Positions 27,635-37,300 of a stretch of 64,000 nt of DNA are shown one piece after another. Under the pieces are notes generated by a model. That model saw only the letters and a program-made list of their open reading frames with translations, did no database searches and was not told where the DNA came from. The position numbers were made by a program, and so were the translations under genes. Within the stretch, counting starts at the first letter, position 1, and every line of letters starts with the position of its first letter. The stretch comes from Brasenia schreberi (taxonomy: Eukaryota > Streptophyta > Magnoliopsida > Nymphaeales > Cabombaceae). The stretch covers positions 9,073,001-9,137,000 of the forward strand of contig JAYKKT010000055.1 of assembly GCA_036023115.1 (NCBI GenBank), given 5' to 3'.

Positions 27635-30600
27635 AGGGGAAGAATCCAGACTCGAGGTACGTTAGGGTTTTCTTTTTTTTTTTTATTGGATTCGGGTCAG
27701 TTGACCCGAATCCGGTCTATCCACGTACCGGGTACCGGTACGTGGCGTACCCATTTTGGGTACGCGTACCAGAATACATATTGGCGTATCGGTACGTTAA
27801 AATGTGTATGGGTACGTACCCAACGTACCCATACGTGTACCCGTACCCGGTACATACCGGATACGGGTACGACGCCCAAATAGGCGTACCCATGGTACAT
27901 AGTGGAGTACCCTAATGCTTCTACATGATGATAAAAACTATGTGAGTTCTTAGCAGGTTCATGTTGAGGAAGGTCTTTAAAGCCTGGTTTTAGTAGCAGC
28001 ATCGGTGACACCAATGATTGAGTGAAACAAAAGCCTAGTTATGTTTTGTGTAAACTGTAGGTTTTGATGTTGATGTACTTCAACCATGAGCAACTAGTCA
28101 ACGTACCCCATGATGGTGGTGATTTGTCACCATTGTGGTGAAGGAAAAGCAAGTATTCACCACAACCAGATATGAACACAGAGGGCCTCTCCAAAAGCCT
28201 CAAGTAGAATGCAAGAGTTTCGTCAGGGATAACAAATGGATTTATTTAGGTGAAACATGGAGGAACAAAGGGCTTCTGAAGAATATGTTGGAGGATGAAG
28301 TTCCCCATCTAAGAGTTCAATTTTCAGATCTATTTGGCTTTACTCCCAATATATAATTGGCTCACAACTGGAGTACAAATTTAACTAAAATTTATTCATG
28401 CTTCCTAGACAGCCTTTCTGCAAGGCATGCCTTAAACTGCTCTGCTATTTTTTTTGTCAAAGCATGCATTGTCTTGTGTATGGCTGGACATGTTTATTTT
28501 GAGAAACTTATCAACAATTTTCTCTGTATTGATTTTAAACCCAGTCTGGAGTAACGTGTTAATCTCCATAGAAGTTCCATGTATTGGTGATATGTTTTTC
28601 CTGTTGTGGGTATGTATAGCTAAGAGGTTTAATTGTGCTAGGATTAATATTTCTACTTAGAAGTAGCTATTCATGCCATTTTTCTTGGAACTGAATTTTC
28701 AGTTACATTCTTTTTCTTTTCGGTTTATGTCTCATGACATATTTGTTTCTCTATATTTCATAGACTTGTAAGCGTACAAAATGTACAGAGTTTGAAAGAA
28801 ACTGCAAAAGTTATGCTTCTGTTGCATGACAATTTCTCAAAACATGTAGGAAAGTGGGCACTACAAAGGTATTAGGATAGCATCTGGTCAGCGATTATTC
28901 AGTGAACAGCTCGTTCTGGGTGCCTCATTTATAATCCCACTGTCAGTGGGGAACTTTCCCTCAGAAAAACAAGATGTTGAGGGTGAAAGATTCAGTATGG
29001 AAGAATCTGAAGATATTCAAAGTTTGCAGAAAGTTGCACGAGCAATATGCATAACAACGAGCTCTCTACGGCCAGATTTGCCAAACCTTCTTGTCATAAT
29101 TCCTCCAAAATGTATGCAGCAGATGTTTTCATTTTGTGTGATGTCCTTTTACTAGTATCTTGTCCAATATTCTCTTACCGTTCATATCTTGTGTCATCAA
29201 GTTCATTCATGATCTTATATTTTGTTTCTACAGCATTATACCCAGAGCAGGTGTCATGCATTCGAGCCCTACAATTGGGTAGTGACTCAGCAGTTTGTCC
29301 TAAAGACCTGTAAGTTGTTGTCTACCAATATGGAATATTATGTTGAATTAGCTCAATGATACTGCCTAGAAACAGAAGCTTTTGTATGCGAAAGAGTTTA
29401 CTTTGTCTTGTTGCTCAACTCTCTGGAGCTTTTCTATCTCAGGTTCGTGGTATATATTTCTATGTTATGTGATGATGTCACACAAGGGAAAGATGCGATG
29501 CAAAAGGTCCTGGATTCTCTTTTCATGCTTCCACTCTCTGGGAATGATGGATCAATACAAAATGAAGACAGAAAGCCAATACTGTTGTGGCATGCGACGT
29601 ATGTTCAACAGCTAAGACAGGTACATTGAAACAAGAGAAAATGAGTCTGCATCTAACCATCTTCTCATAGACAGATGTTCTGGTTCCGGTTTGTGTTTCT
29701 GTGCTTTACTGATATCAAACAAGAGCTGCTCGACTCCAGTTTGAGAGCTCTTGTATGCTTCGTATGTAGTATATACTGAATGTCATCTCCACTCAATGCA
29801 GGGCAGTTTAGCGAACGGTATTGTATCTTGTTCAATGCCTGATGGCAAACTGGACTATAGGGATCTTCTTCAATCAACGATGGAGGTAATCCATTCGAAT
29901 ATATCTTAAATGCACAAAGTACTTGAATCCTTCCATACTCTCGAGTGAACAAAGGGTTCATGGGTTTCTCCTAACTTTTACGCTTTTAAATTTATATTCA
30001 CCAAAAGCATTGCATCAAAGCATTTTAATCAAACGTATATTTGTTATTTCAAAATGCATGAAGTGGTATTGAGTAGTATGTGGAATATCATGTCATGATA
30101 CATGCACATAAAGCAAAGGTAAATTCCTGCCAGTCAATTCTTGGATGGTTCATGGTAACCCACGTTACCCTTTTCCAGAATACATTAGCCGAACACAGAG
30201 ATCTACATCCATGCTGTTAAATGGTTAGGCTTACGGCTTTCAGGAGACAAAGTAGAAGTTCCATAATTACATCTTAGTTTCTTTGATAATTTTTTTCTCT
30301 CTGCATGGACTTTGAAAGTTGAATGGTTAAAAAGCATTTTGGTTGAAATACTATTTCAATGCTTGAAGTGGATCACTATGAAGTCTTACAGAACCGAAGC
30401 AACAGTAGGAAACTTTGAAAGGACTGGTAAGAATTCACGAATATGTTTGAACAGAGGCTGTTCAGTAGCTCGGCTGGTAGCAAGTGAGCCAATCAGTGAA
30501 CATGTTTGTTTGGTTCAGCTTACCAGCGGTAGCGTAGGAAATGTTGGCTGGGGACACTGATTGTGCTAGGAAACTTTTATCGGTAAGATGCAGCAGTATA

Positions 30601-30702
30601 CTGACGTTTGCCTGTCTATTACAGCTTTTCCAGAAGATGTATCCTGGTGCTGAATTTTTCCCAGCGGTGACAGACTCAGAAACCATAGAAGAAGAGGATT
30701 AA
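10929..30702 (+). CDS. REP: Rab escort protein (REP / Rab GDI family), nine exons
   Basis: REP presents newly made Rab GTPases to Rab geranylgeranyl transferase in the cytosol and delivers them to membranes. Exons by hand: 10929-11614, 11987-12103, 19189-19288, 19582-19620, 28850-29111, 29234-29309, 29443-29620, 29802-29885 and 30625-30702. They total 1620 nt, or 539 residues plus TAA, close to plant REP length. All junctions are GT-AG and keep phase. The N terminus has the GDI-family dinucleotide-fold motif ([13 protein letters not shown], residues about 15-27) and LDSSPFYGS. Residues about 120-200 hold the RGFNLDL and MRFFKLV blocks. Exon 2 reads [13 protein letters not shown]. Exon 3 holds the hallmark [18 protein letters not shown]. 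The C terminus is acidic (EEED), as in plant REPs. Exon 4 is a 39-nt microexon. Introns 2 (7.1 kb) and 4 (9.2 kb) are swollen by transposons. The alternative, plain Rab GDI, is shorter and lacks this acidic tail and exon 1 insertion. Confidence 0.92.
12179..12420 (-). mobile_element. RTE LINE 3' fragment in REP intron 2
   Basis: The sequence from caacaactaagcc onward matches, in minus orientation, the 3' terminal 240 bases of the RTE elements at 21.5 and 43.0 kb, including the ggggtcggct and attctttgtttcc words. It is 5' truncated, diverged and has only a short tail. The upstream boundary blurs into the copia relic. Confidence 0.75.
12944..13003. repeat. 30-bp tandem duplication inside copia pol
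   Basis: The unit starting ccattcccatgagtgtgttt occurs twice head to tail with one or two differences. It gives a duplicated HSWEW/HTHGNG stretch in the decayed pol frame. It probably arose by slippage after the element died. Confidence 0.8.
16281..16305 (-). mobile_element. Very short RTE 3' insertion (about 25 bp)
   Basis: caacagcaacaactaagcct plus gggtc matches the extreme 3' end of the RTE family read on the minus strand, with an internal gap. It is bounded by an 11-bp direct repeat, ggcatttcaca (16270-16280 and 16306-16316), like a target-site duplication. It is so short that chance cannot be excluded. Confidence 0.45.
16446..17164. mobile_element. 719-bp non-autonomous element with CTATGT termini
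   Basis: Flanked by a perfect 8-bp duplication, gtctccag (16438-16445 and 17165-17172). The left end starts ctatgtcacacgggtgcggg. The right end, inverted, starts ctaagtcatacagacac. The termini match at CTAxGTCAxAC, and both are followed by G/C-rich ggtg words. No coding capacity. The same terminal hexamer and 8-bp duplication occur at 25071-27902, so the two belong to one family type. It is nested inside the hAT-like element 15933-17847. Confidence 0.7.
18196..18775 (+). mobile_element. RTE LINE, 5'-truncated copy in REP intron 2
   Basis: Matches the 3' part of the RTE frame: from [12 protein letters not shown] sequence (aagttttaaatacctagg) through the [17 protein letters not shown] region and the DKMRE stretch, to gtagccgaccccatctagta. 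It has several frameshifts and stops. The terminal (TTG)n tail is absent. No clear target duplication was found. Confidence 0.8.
19987..20269. mobile_element. Solo LTR in REP intron 4
   Basis: A 283-bp segment begins tgttgaa and ends ttcaaca, the TG...CA inverted termini of an LTR. It is flanked by a perfect 5-bp duplication, cctac (19982-19986 and 20270-20274). No internal retrotransposon sequence is attached, so this looks like the product of LTR-LTR recombination. The parent family is unknown and orientation is not determined. Confidence 0.75.
21268..21306 (-). mobile_element. 39-bp RTE insertion with 19-bp target duplication
   Basis: The 39 bases are the (CAA)n tail plus taagccttttcccatactag and acgggg, the extreme 3' end of the RTE family on the minus strand. 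They are bounded by the perfect direct repeat ttttattattttcatcata (21249-21267 and 21307-21325). It is therefore a complete, extremely 5'-truncated retrotransposition event. Confidence 0.85.
21478..24369 (-). mobile_element. RTE-clade LINE in REP intron 4, twin-primed
   Basis: A 2.9 kb minus-strand LINE, flanked by ttatgattttcatcat at 21462-21477 and 24370-24385. It ends in a (TTG)n tail. Read from its 5' side, it holds an AP-endonuclease part (about 24250 down to 23800), a basic linker region (23021-23722), reverse transcriptase at 22954-22193 including an intact [12 protein letters not shown] motif, and the C-terminal region at 21915-21517. Frameshifts and stops break the single long frame, for example near 22140-22190, 22670-22720 and 23790-23890. 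The first 120 bases at 24249-24368 are inverted relative to the rest: they match the 5' terminus of the copy at 34992 but in the opposite orientation. About 400 bases of 5' leader and early ORF are missing at the junction. Clade assignment rests on the single EN-RT frame and the (TTG)n tail. Confidence 0.9.
25353..25458 (-). pseudogene. Exon-like fragment of unknown origin within the element
   Basis: On the minus strand an open block bounded by a plausible acceptor (ctttag) and donor (ctg then gtatgt) reads [20 protein letters not shown] and continues to SIDDF. The coding-like character and splice signals suggest a captured host exon. The parent gene was not recognised. Confidence 0.35.
26428..26567 (-). 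pseudogene. Captured N-terminal exon resembling Elongator subunit ELP4
   Basis: From an ATG at 26567 the minus strand reads [15 protein letters not shown], then a proline run, then [17 protein letters not shown] and HLDNIL. In Elongator complex protein 4 the N terminus has a similar order: an SSFSRN-type stretch, then PG.K.GPNGT, then a STG..DLD.IL motif that opens its RecA-like fold. The match stops at the point where GGG should follow. CT-rich sequence and a GC-rich block further out (27430-27640) look like the leader of a plant gene. Only the start of the protein is present, so this is a fragment, not a working gene. Identification is by motif memory and should be tested by search. Confidence 0.5.
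27545..27633. repeat. (GA)n microsatellite, about 88 bp
   Basis: A perfect GA run that creates a spurious open frame of alternating Glu and Arg. It lies just inside the right end of the 25071-27902 element. It may derive from a captured CT-rich 5' leader on the minus strand. Confidence 0.95.
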
Positions 30703-31355
30703 AAGGATTGAGTTGACAGTAGATGGATGTTCCTTGAGTGAAAGTAACCGTAAGTTATAACCATTTATGCTACTTGCTCCTGTCCGAGCATAGATTTTCT
30801 GTTCTCGTTGGTGTGTTGTTACCAGGTTGTGGGATTCGCTTTTCTGCTGTGTGTGTTAGTTCATAGGCGCGCATATGTACGAGATGTACTTCAGTTTTGA
30901 TGATTAAATTAATTTTGTTTGCTTTTGGAATCTATCGATGAAACAGGAGATGGCTTAGGAATTTGAATCGTTTTCTAAGCTGTCATGAACATTGTGTGCA
31001 CTGATTTGATTGGAAACCCCAAAAGAAATTCGTTTAGGTTACCGACATAACTAGTTTGAAGCTAGATTTGCTCGGCCATCCTTGGCATTGAGCGGTCAAC
31101 TCACAAGCAAAGAAGGCCCTTAACTCAAAAAAAGATATGAATGACCTCTCCGGTCCGTGCATGACTTACCATCACAACTGCATATGAAAATCCAATCTAT
31201 CATGAATCAACATGGTGCTCCCTTGTCAGCATATGAAAGATAGTCGGTGGATCTTATTGCATGTCTATTGTTGAAATTACATCAGCAAGATCGTTATTCT
31301 TGAGAGTAAATTTGCGTTCATATTGTTTGTTTGCAGAATAAACTTGTCAAGTAAT
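30703..31355. other. Intergenic region between convergent REP and TKPR1
   Basis: Holds the 3' untranslated regions of both genes, which converge. No canonical AATAAA stands out. A gattaaattaattttg stretch near 30900-30920 is a plausible AT-rich 3' end signal for REP. No other gene was seen. Confidence 0.5.
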
Positions 31356-34300
31356 TCAATATTGAAGGTAGCCTTGATGCTTGAGGGAGGCAACACAGTC
31401 GTCAAACATCTCTTCGATACCCTTGAAGGTGTATCCCAAGCCCTTTAGCTTTGATGTATCATACTCATAGTATATCTTCTCTTCCCACACTTTCTCAAAC
31501 CTGGTATGCAAATTCACCAAAAGGCAATAAAAAAGAACTCAAGTTTTCTGCAAGTGAATCTTAGATCACAAGAAGATTAGGCTACTGGCATAATCTGCGC
31601 AGAGGGGCATGTTTCCCTGACGAGGCATCTCATCCGTAGTTACCAGAAATGGGTACGGGTATGAGAATGAGCACATGCAAGTGGTATGGGTATATAAGGT
31701 TTAAAACAACTCGTGGTGTGTTTTACCTCTACTTGGAACTGATGCATTGTTACAATCTTATCTAATTAGGTATCCTCCATAGAGGATGATTCTTTTGTGC
31801 TTTGCCCCCTTTGTAAACCAACACCCCCCCAAAAAAGTAAAAACTTGCTTTGCATTTTAATTTAAAATACATGCCAGTAGGTTGTCGTTTGAGTCTGATG
31901 ATACTTAGTATGGTGTCCAAAAGAATTACCGAGTTTCTAGGCATATGATGGACTACATAAGTTTGTAATAATAATGATGATAAGAAGATAGTTTGAAATA
32001 GATATTTAAGTGAAACACATTTGGCATTACAATCTGTGGTTTCTTAAATAAGCCTACAACCAGTTTTAAGTATCAGCTTATTTGCTACGGAAAACACCCG
32101 CAGGGCGTAGGGTTTGACCACGACCACTGCTGATCTAACCAAAATGAAAACCATAACCATGTCTACTCCCGGCTGCATATTCTTTCTCTATCGTGACTAT
32201 CTACTGTTTGTTATAATTTAAAATAAAAAAAGAAATTGCAATTGTGGTTAGGGGTGTTCATGATCTAGTTAGGTTCGGTTCTAACCTCAACTTGGACGGG
32301 AATCAATATAATGGGTTCTCAACTTTTAGAGAATTGAAACAAACCGTTTGGCAAAAATAAATTGCTTTCTAATCCTTCTTAATTAACTTGGAGAAGGGGA
32401 TGATATCTTACTTGCGTGGAATGGGCAAGCTTGGGTATCTGGTCGCCAGAATAGAAGCGAGCTCATCGTTTTCTAGCACGGTTGAGCAGCACAGATATCT
32501 GCCATGAGCACTCGCGTCTTCATAAACAAGCAGATGACACCGTGCCACATCGTCAATATGAACGTACCCCATTCGTCCATGCCTCGAGAATTTTGTAGCA
32601 TCACCTTTGATTCATGGGAAGATACATGGAATATTGTTAGATTTCTAATTTGAATTGAATAAAATGTTTACAGAATCAAAGCAAAGGAAATCAAATAATC
32701 CTTATTCGGAAATTATATTCCCAGAAGAAAATCATTAAAAGTTTATGACAACCAATTGAAAGTTTGAGAAAGAGAAAAGGAAGGGGGCATTTATTTTTGG
32801 AAAGTCAAAAAGATATCTACATTGGCCAACTAAGAGGGAGGGGCTCTGATTCTGGCAACATGGAACAGTAGTTACCTCCTTTAACTAAAAGACTTTGAAA
32901 GAAGGCGCCATAGCCCAGAATAGATGTGGGCACATGAATCATCTGGCAATGGATGAGATCCAGAGCCGGATGCCACAAAATATGCCTGACAATAGGCATA
33001 ATGTGATGCTTTTTTGGAGTTAAATGCTAATATGACCTCCACTGAGGGTGTTAGCCCACCTGGCCGGGCTCTCAACTTCACAAGATACTGTGTGTGAGTT
33101 CCATTCTCCGAGTGTATACCTGGCTTCGGCCTCCCAGTTGTAACAAAATAAGAATGCTAATATTTTGACATGAAGAGAATGGGGGATAAGAATCTAACGA
33201 CCCCGCTTAAGTTAAACCTGTGGCCGACTGATTTCAACTTGCCTCCTTGTCGTGTCCCCTTGTGCTTCAATTCAGTAGCGACATCTCGTTTTTTTATGTG
33301 TAACAGTGGCATACATTAATTAATAGGTCCATGACACGCTACGTTCAATGTATTATTGCCTTTGGCAACTGCGTACCTTTGAGCAAGCCTAGAACATCAG
33401 ACGCTGTTTCGCAGAGATGAAAAGGAAGGGAGGGACCTATGACAAACGCCGGAAGGACTGTGACCAACTCCATGCCATTTGCTTCAGCATACTCCCATGC
33501 AGCTCGTTCCGCCAAGGTTTTCGACAAGGCATACCATATCTTCAGTTTCATGTTTCATCATCAACAACAAAATCATCGTCACAACTCATAAGTAAGACCA
33601 AAAATTATACTGTCGACTTTCAAACAATTGCTTTGCTGTTTCATTAAATTGTTAATATAGTTATTAGAGAAAAAGTTTGGCATGCACCAAGTGAAAAGAG
33701 AAACATTTAGAGAGACAACCTAATAAAACGAAACTCTGGTAAGAAGTATGAGAAATTATATGACGAACACTAAAGTAAATGAATGCTCAGTGAAAGAGTT
33801 CAAATGAAAATGACAAAGTACGACTTTTCTAAGCCTACCTATTGTCAGATACCACCTTGTTTTAGTCTTGGTATAGGAGTTGTTAAGGAGGATAAGTTAG
33901 CACATTGGCTGAGAGGTGGAAGATCTACATTGAGCCGAGGTGGAGTGTTCTCCCCATCCGAAATTTCAAAAATCAACTTAATGTTTATAGCCCATTATGA
34001 GATCCATGGGCTATATAATACATAATCTGCCCCACCTGAAACTATTCAAGGAGCTATTATGTGGCACACACATTTAGCTGCACTCTCAGCGCCCATTATG
34101 CCCTAAAAAGGAATATAGGAACCGTTTCGAATTAAGAATCGGTGAGAAGCATGAGAAAACACTACCAGTTAGTTATAAACTTGAAGTTCTTCGAGTACCC
34201 AAATTCGGTGTTGGTGAGCCAGGGTCATAGTTATACTGTTGGCCATACTTTGAAAATGGCACATCAATATAGACACCTTGATAGTGGCTTATATTGTTGA

Positions 34301-37300
34301 ATGAATATCATGATATTTTCAAAGTATTGAATATAATAAAATATAATGGGTTTTCCAAAAAATAATTGAACCTTTTTATCCTATACTCTATTTTCATAGT
34401 TATACCTTTGACTCTATAATCAGGTTTAATGAATTTATGTACTTTTCGTAAAAAGTACATTCAAAACCAATATTTCGTTAATGTTCCCTTTTTTATATTT
34501 ACAATTTTTGGGCACAGACGTTTTTTCAGTAAAGTTTTAAAATATCTTTGAAAAAACTTGCCAGGAATGAGAATGACGATGATTTTGAACGGTAAAGACA
34601 GAAGTAGAAAAAGGAATGTTATGTAGAAGAAGAAGGATTCCGTGTAGATACTTAAAACTTATGAAAAAAGGAATTGTTATTAGATTTACCTGAAGCTGTT
34701 GACATAACGGGATGGAGCTCCATGAGGATTCATCAAGTGGAATCTCTGGATCAAAGTCATCTCGCGCCCTCACGGTGGAAGTGGATGAAGTAAGCACCAC
34801 CCTCTTGAGGCATGGATTCCTCTTGCAAGATCTCAACACATTTAGTGTTCCCTTCACAGCAGGGTCCAAGATCGTTGCCTGGAGCCACACAACCACATAA
34901 TTCTCATTTGGGTATCCAGTGGTGGTCCTACATTGAGCCAAGGTAAGGACATCTGCCCTTCCGATTTTTGCAAATTGATAGAAAAGCGATAAACTCCGCC
35001 CATGTAAGGGATCACCCTTGCATTGCCGGTCCCAAGCCCGGATAAAGGAGGAGGGTTGTGTTAGGCTTCCGACAGCCAGCGTAAAACTTCGTCGGATTTC
35101 TACAACATGGATTACAAAAATTATGAGCATTGCTTTGGGGCGTTCCCGCCTAGCGACGTGCTGCAGAGCCCGAATGCAGTAAGAAGTAAGCAAGGGCCAC
35201 TACATTTTCGCCCGAATGTAGTGAATCAATTGCAGAGAGGGTTCCCACATCATGGACGGGTATGGGTAAAGAAGTTAGTCCCGCTACATTGCCGCCCGAA
35301 TGTAGTGAAAAATTTTCAGAGAGGGTCTCCGCATTTTGTTTATGGACGGATGCGGGGGGTAAGGAAGCTAGTCCTAGATAATAAGATTCATATTGGTTCT
35401 TAGAATATTGGAACATTATCGGGTAAGCTAATGGAGGTGGTAGATACTATGATTCGGAGAAAGATTCATATTCTATGTTTACAAGAGACAAAATGGGTTG
35501 GAGAAAAAGCAAAGGAGATAGAGGATACAGGTTTTAAATTATGGTACTCAGGTAAAGAAAAGGCCCGAAACGGAGTTGGTATTATCATAAATAAAGATTT
35601 AAAGGAGAGTGTAGTAGACATACAACGATATGGTGACCGAATCATGACATTGAAATTAGTGTTAGGAGTAGAGGTTTTGAATATAGTTTGTGCTTACGCA
35701 CCCCAAGTAGGACTAGAAGATAGTATAAAGACAGTTTTTTGGGAAGAGTTAGATAAGGTGTTTCAAAAGATTCCACAAAGGGAGATGATTTATTTAGGAG
35801 GAGATTTAAATGGACATGTCGGTAAAGAGGCATTAGGATATCAAGGGATTCATGGAAACTTTGGTTATGGGGATATAAACGAGGAAGGTAGGGAGATTTT
35901 AAATTTTGCTATGTCATTTGATCTCTTTATAGTCAATACAATCTTCAAAAAACGAGATGAACATTTAATTACTTATAAGAGTGGCTTATCACAAACACAA
36001 ATTGATTACTTTATTTGTAGAAAAAAAGATAGAGCGTGTTGTAAAGATTGTAAGGTAATTCCAGGAGAAAGTTTAACCACCCAACATCGACTTTTAGTTA
36101 TGGATTTACAAATAAAAAAATGGACAAAGAAGAAAAGAGTGCATCGAGCTATTCGGACTAAATGGTGGAACCTCAAAAGTGAGAAAGAATATATATTTAA
36201 ACAAAAAGTCCTTCAAGGAGATGTTTGGAATTATGTTGGTACACCCTCTGATATGTGGAACAATATGGCTATACATATTAGGAAAGTGGCGAAAGATGTG
36301 TTAGGGGTATCTAAGGGAGGTGTACCGGCACAAAAAGAAGCTTGGTGGTGGAGTGAAGTAGTACAAAACAAAATCAAGGCAAAGAGGGCATGTTACAAAT
36401 TACATTATGCTAAGAAAACTAGTGAAACTTTAGAAGCTTATAAGAAAGCAAAGAAGGAAGCAAAAAAGAACGTTAGTGAAGCAAAAGCTAAGATTTGGGA
36501 GGACTTATATAAAAAACTCAACTCAAAAGAGGGTGAAAGAGACATTTTTAGGATAGCTAGGGCTAGAGATAAGAAAACTAAAGATCTTAATTATGTTAGA
36601 TGCATAAAAGACGAGGATGAAAAAATTCTAGTGGCAAATGATGATATAAGAAATAGATGGAAAAACTATTTTTATAATCTTTTTAATGAAAATAACGATG
36701 TTAGTATTAGTTTAGGAGATTTAGCCAAGTCAGAAAAGTATATAAACCACAATTTCTACCGACGTATTCAAAAGAATGAAGTCAAAGAGGCTTTTAAACA
36801 TATGAAGAGTGGTAAATCGGTAGGACCAGATAATATTCCTATAGAAGTTTGGAAAATACTAGGAGAAATAGGAATCACTTGGCTCACAAGACTATTTAAT
36901 GAAATATGGAAAAACCAAAAGATGCCCGAGGAATGGAGAGCAAGTACACTTATACCCATATATAAAAACAAGGGAGACATTCAAAATTGTGCGAATTATC
37001 GAGGTATCAAGTTAATGAGTCATACTATGAAATTATGGGAAAGAATTATTGAACGTAGGTTAAGACAAGTATCAAGTACAACAGAGAACCAATTTGGATT
37101 TATGCCTGGTAGATCTACTATTGAAGCGATTCACCTTTTGAGACGTCTTATGGAACATTTTAGAGCAAAAAAGAAAGACCTTCACATGATATTTATTGAT
37201 CTAGAAAAAGCTTATGATAGGGTACCGAGGGAGGTTCTTTGGAGAACTTTGGAAAAAAGAGATATCCCATTGACATATATTAACCTTATAAGAGACATGT

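Larger units (their letters stand above)
25071..27902. mobile_element. 2.8 kb CTATGT-ended element carrying gene-like fragments
   Basis: The left end is ctatgttacatgg and the right end, inverted, is ctatgtaccatgg. It is flanked by a perfect 8-bp duplication, tggagtac (25063-25070 and 27903-27910); a 9-bp reading, gtggagtac, is also possible. Both subterminal regions are packed with ggtacc/gggtacg words. No transposase was seen. The interior carries non-TE-like sequence: an ELP4-like exon (26428-26567, -), another exon-like block (25353-25458, -), an (AG)n leader-like tract, and direct repeats of 42 bp (25911-25953, 26040-26082) and about 50 bp (25994, 26190). It looks like a Pack-type non-autonomous element. 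It lies in REP intron 4. Confidence 0.7.

Noticed and set aside
27483..27665. Open frame with a long Glu-Arg repeat
   Set aside because: It is only the translation of the (GA)n microsatellite; the flanks show no coding signal.
34537..35193. 218-codon minus-strand open frame taken as one protein
   Set aside because: Only 34690-34878 is TKPR1 exon 3; the rest is intron and the antisense 5' end of the LINE.
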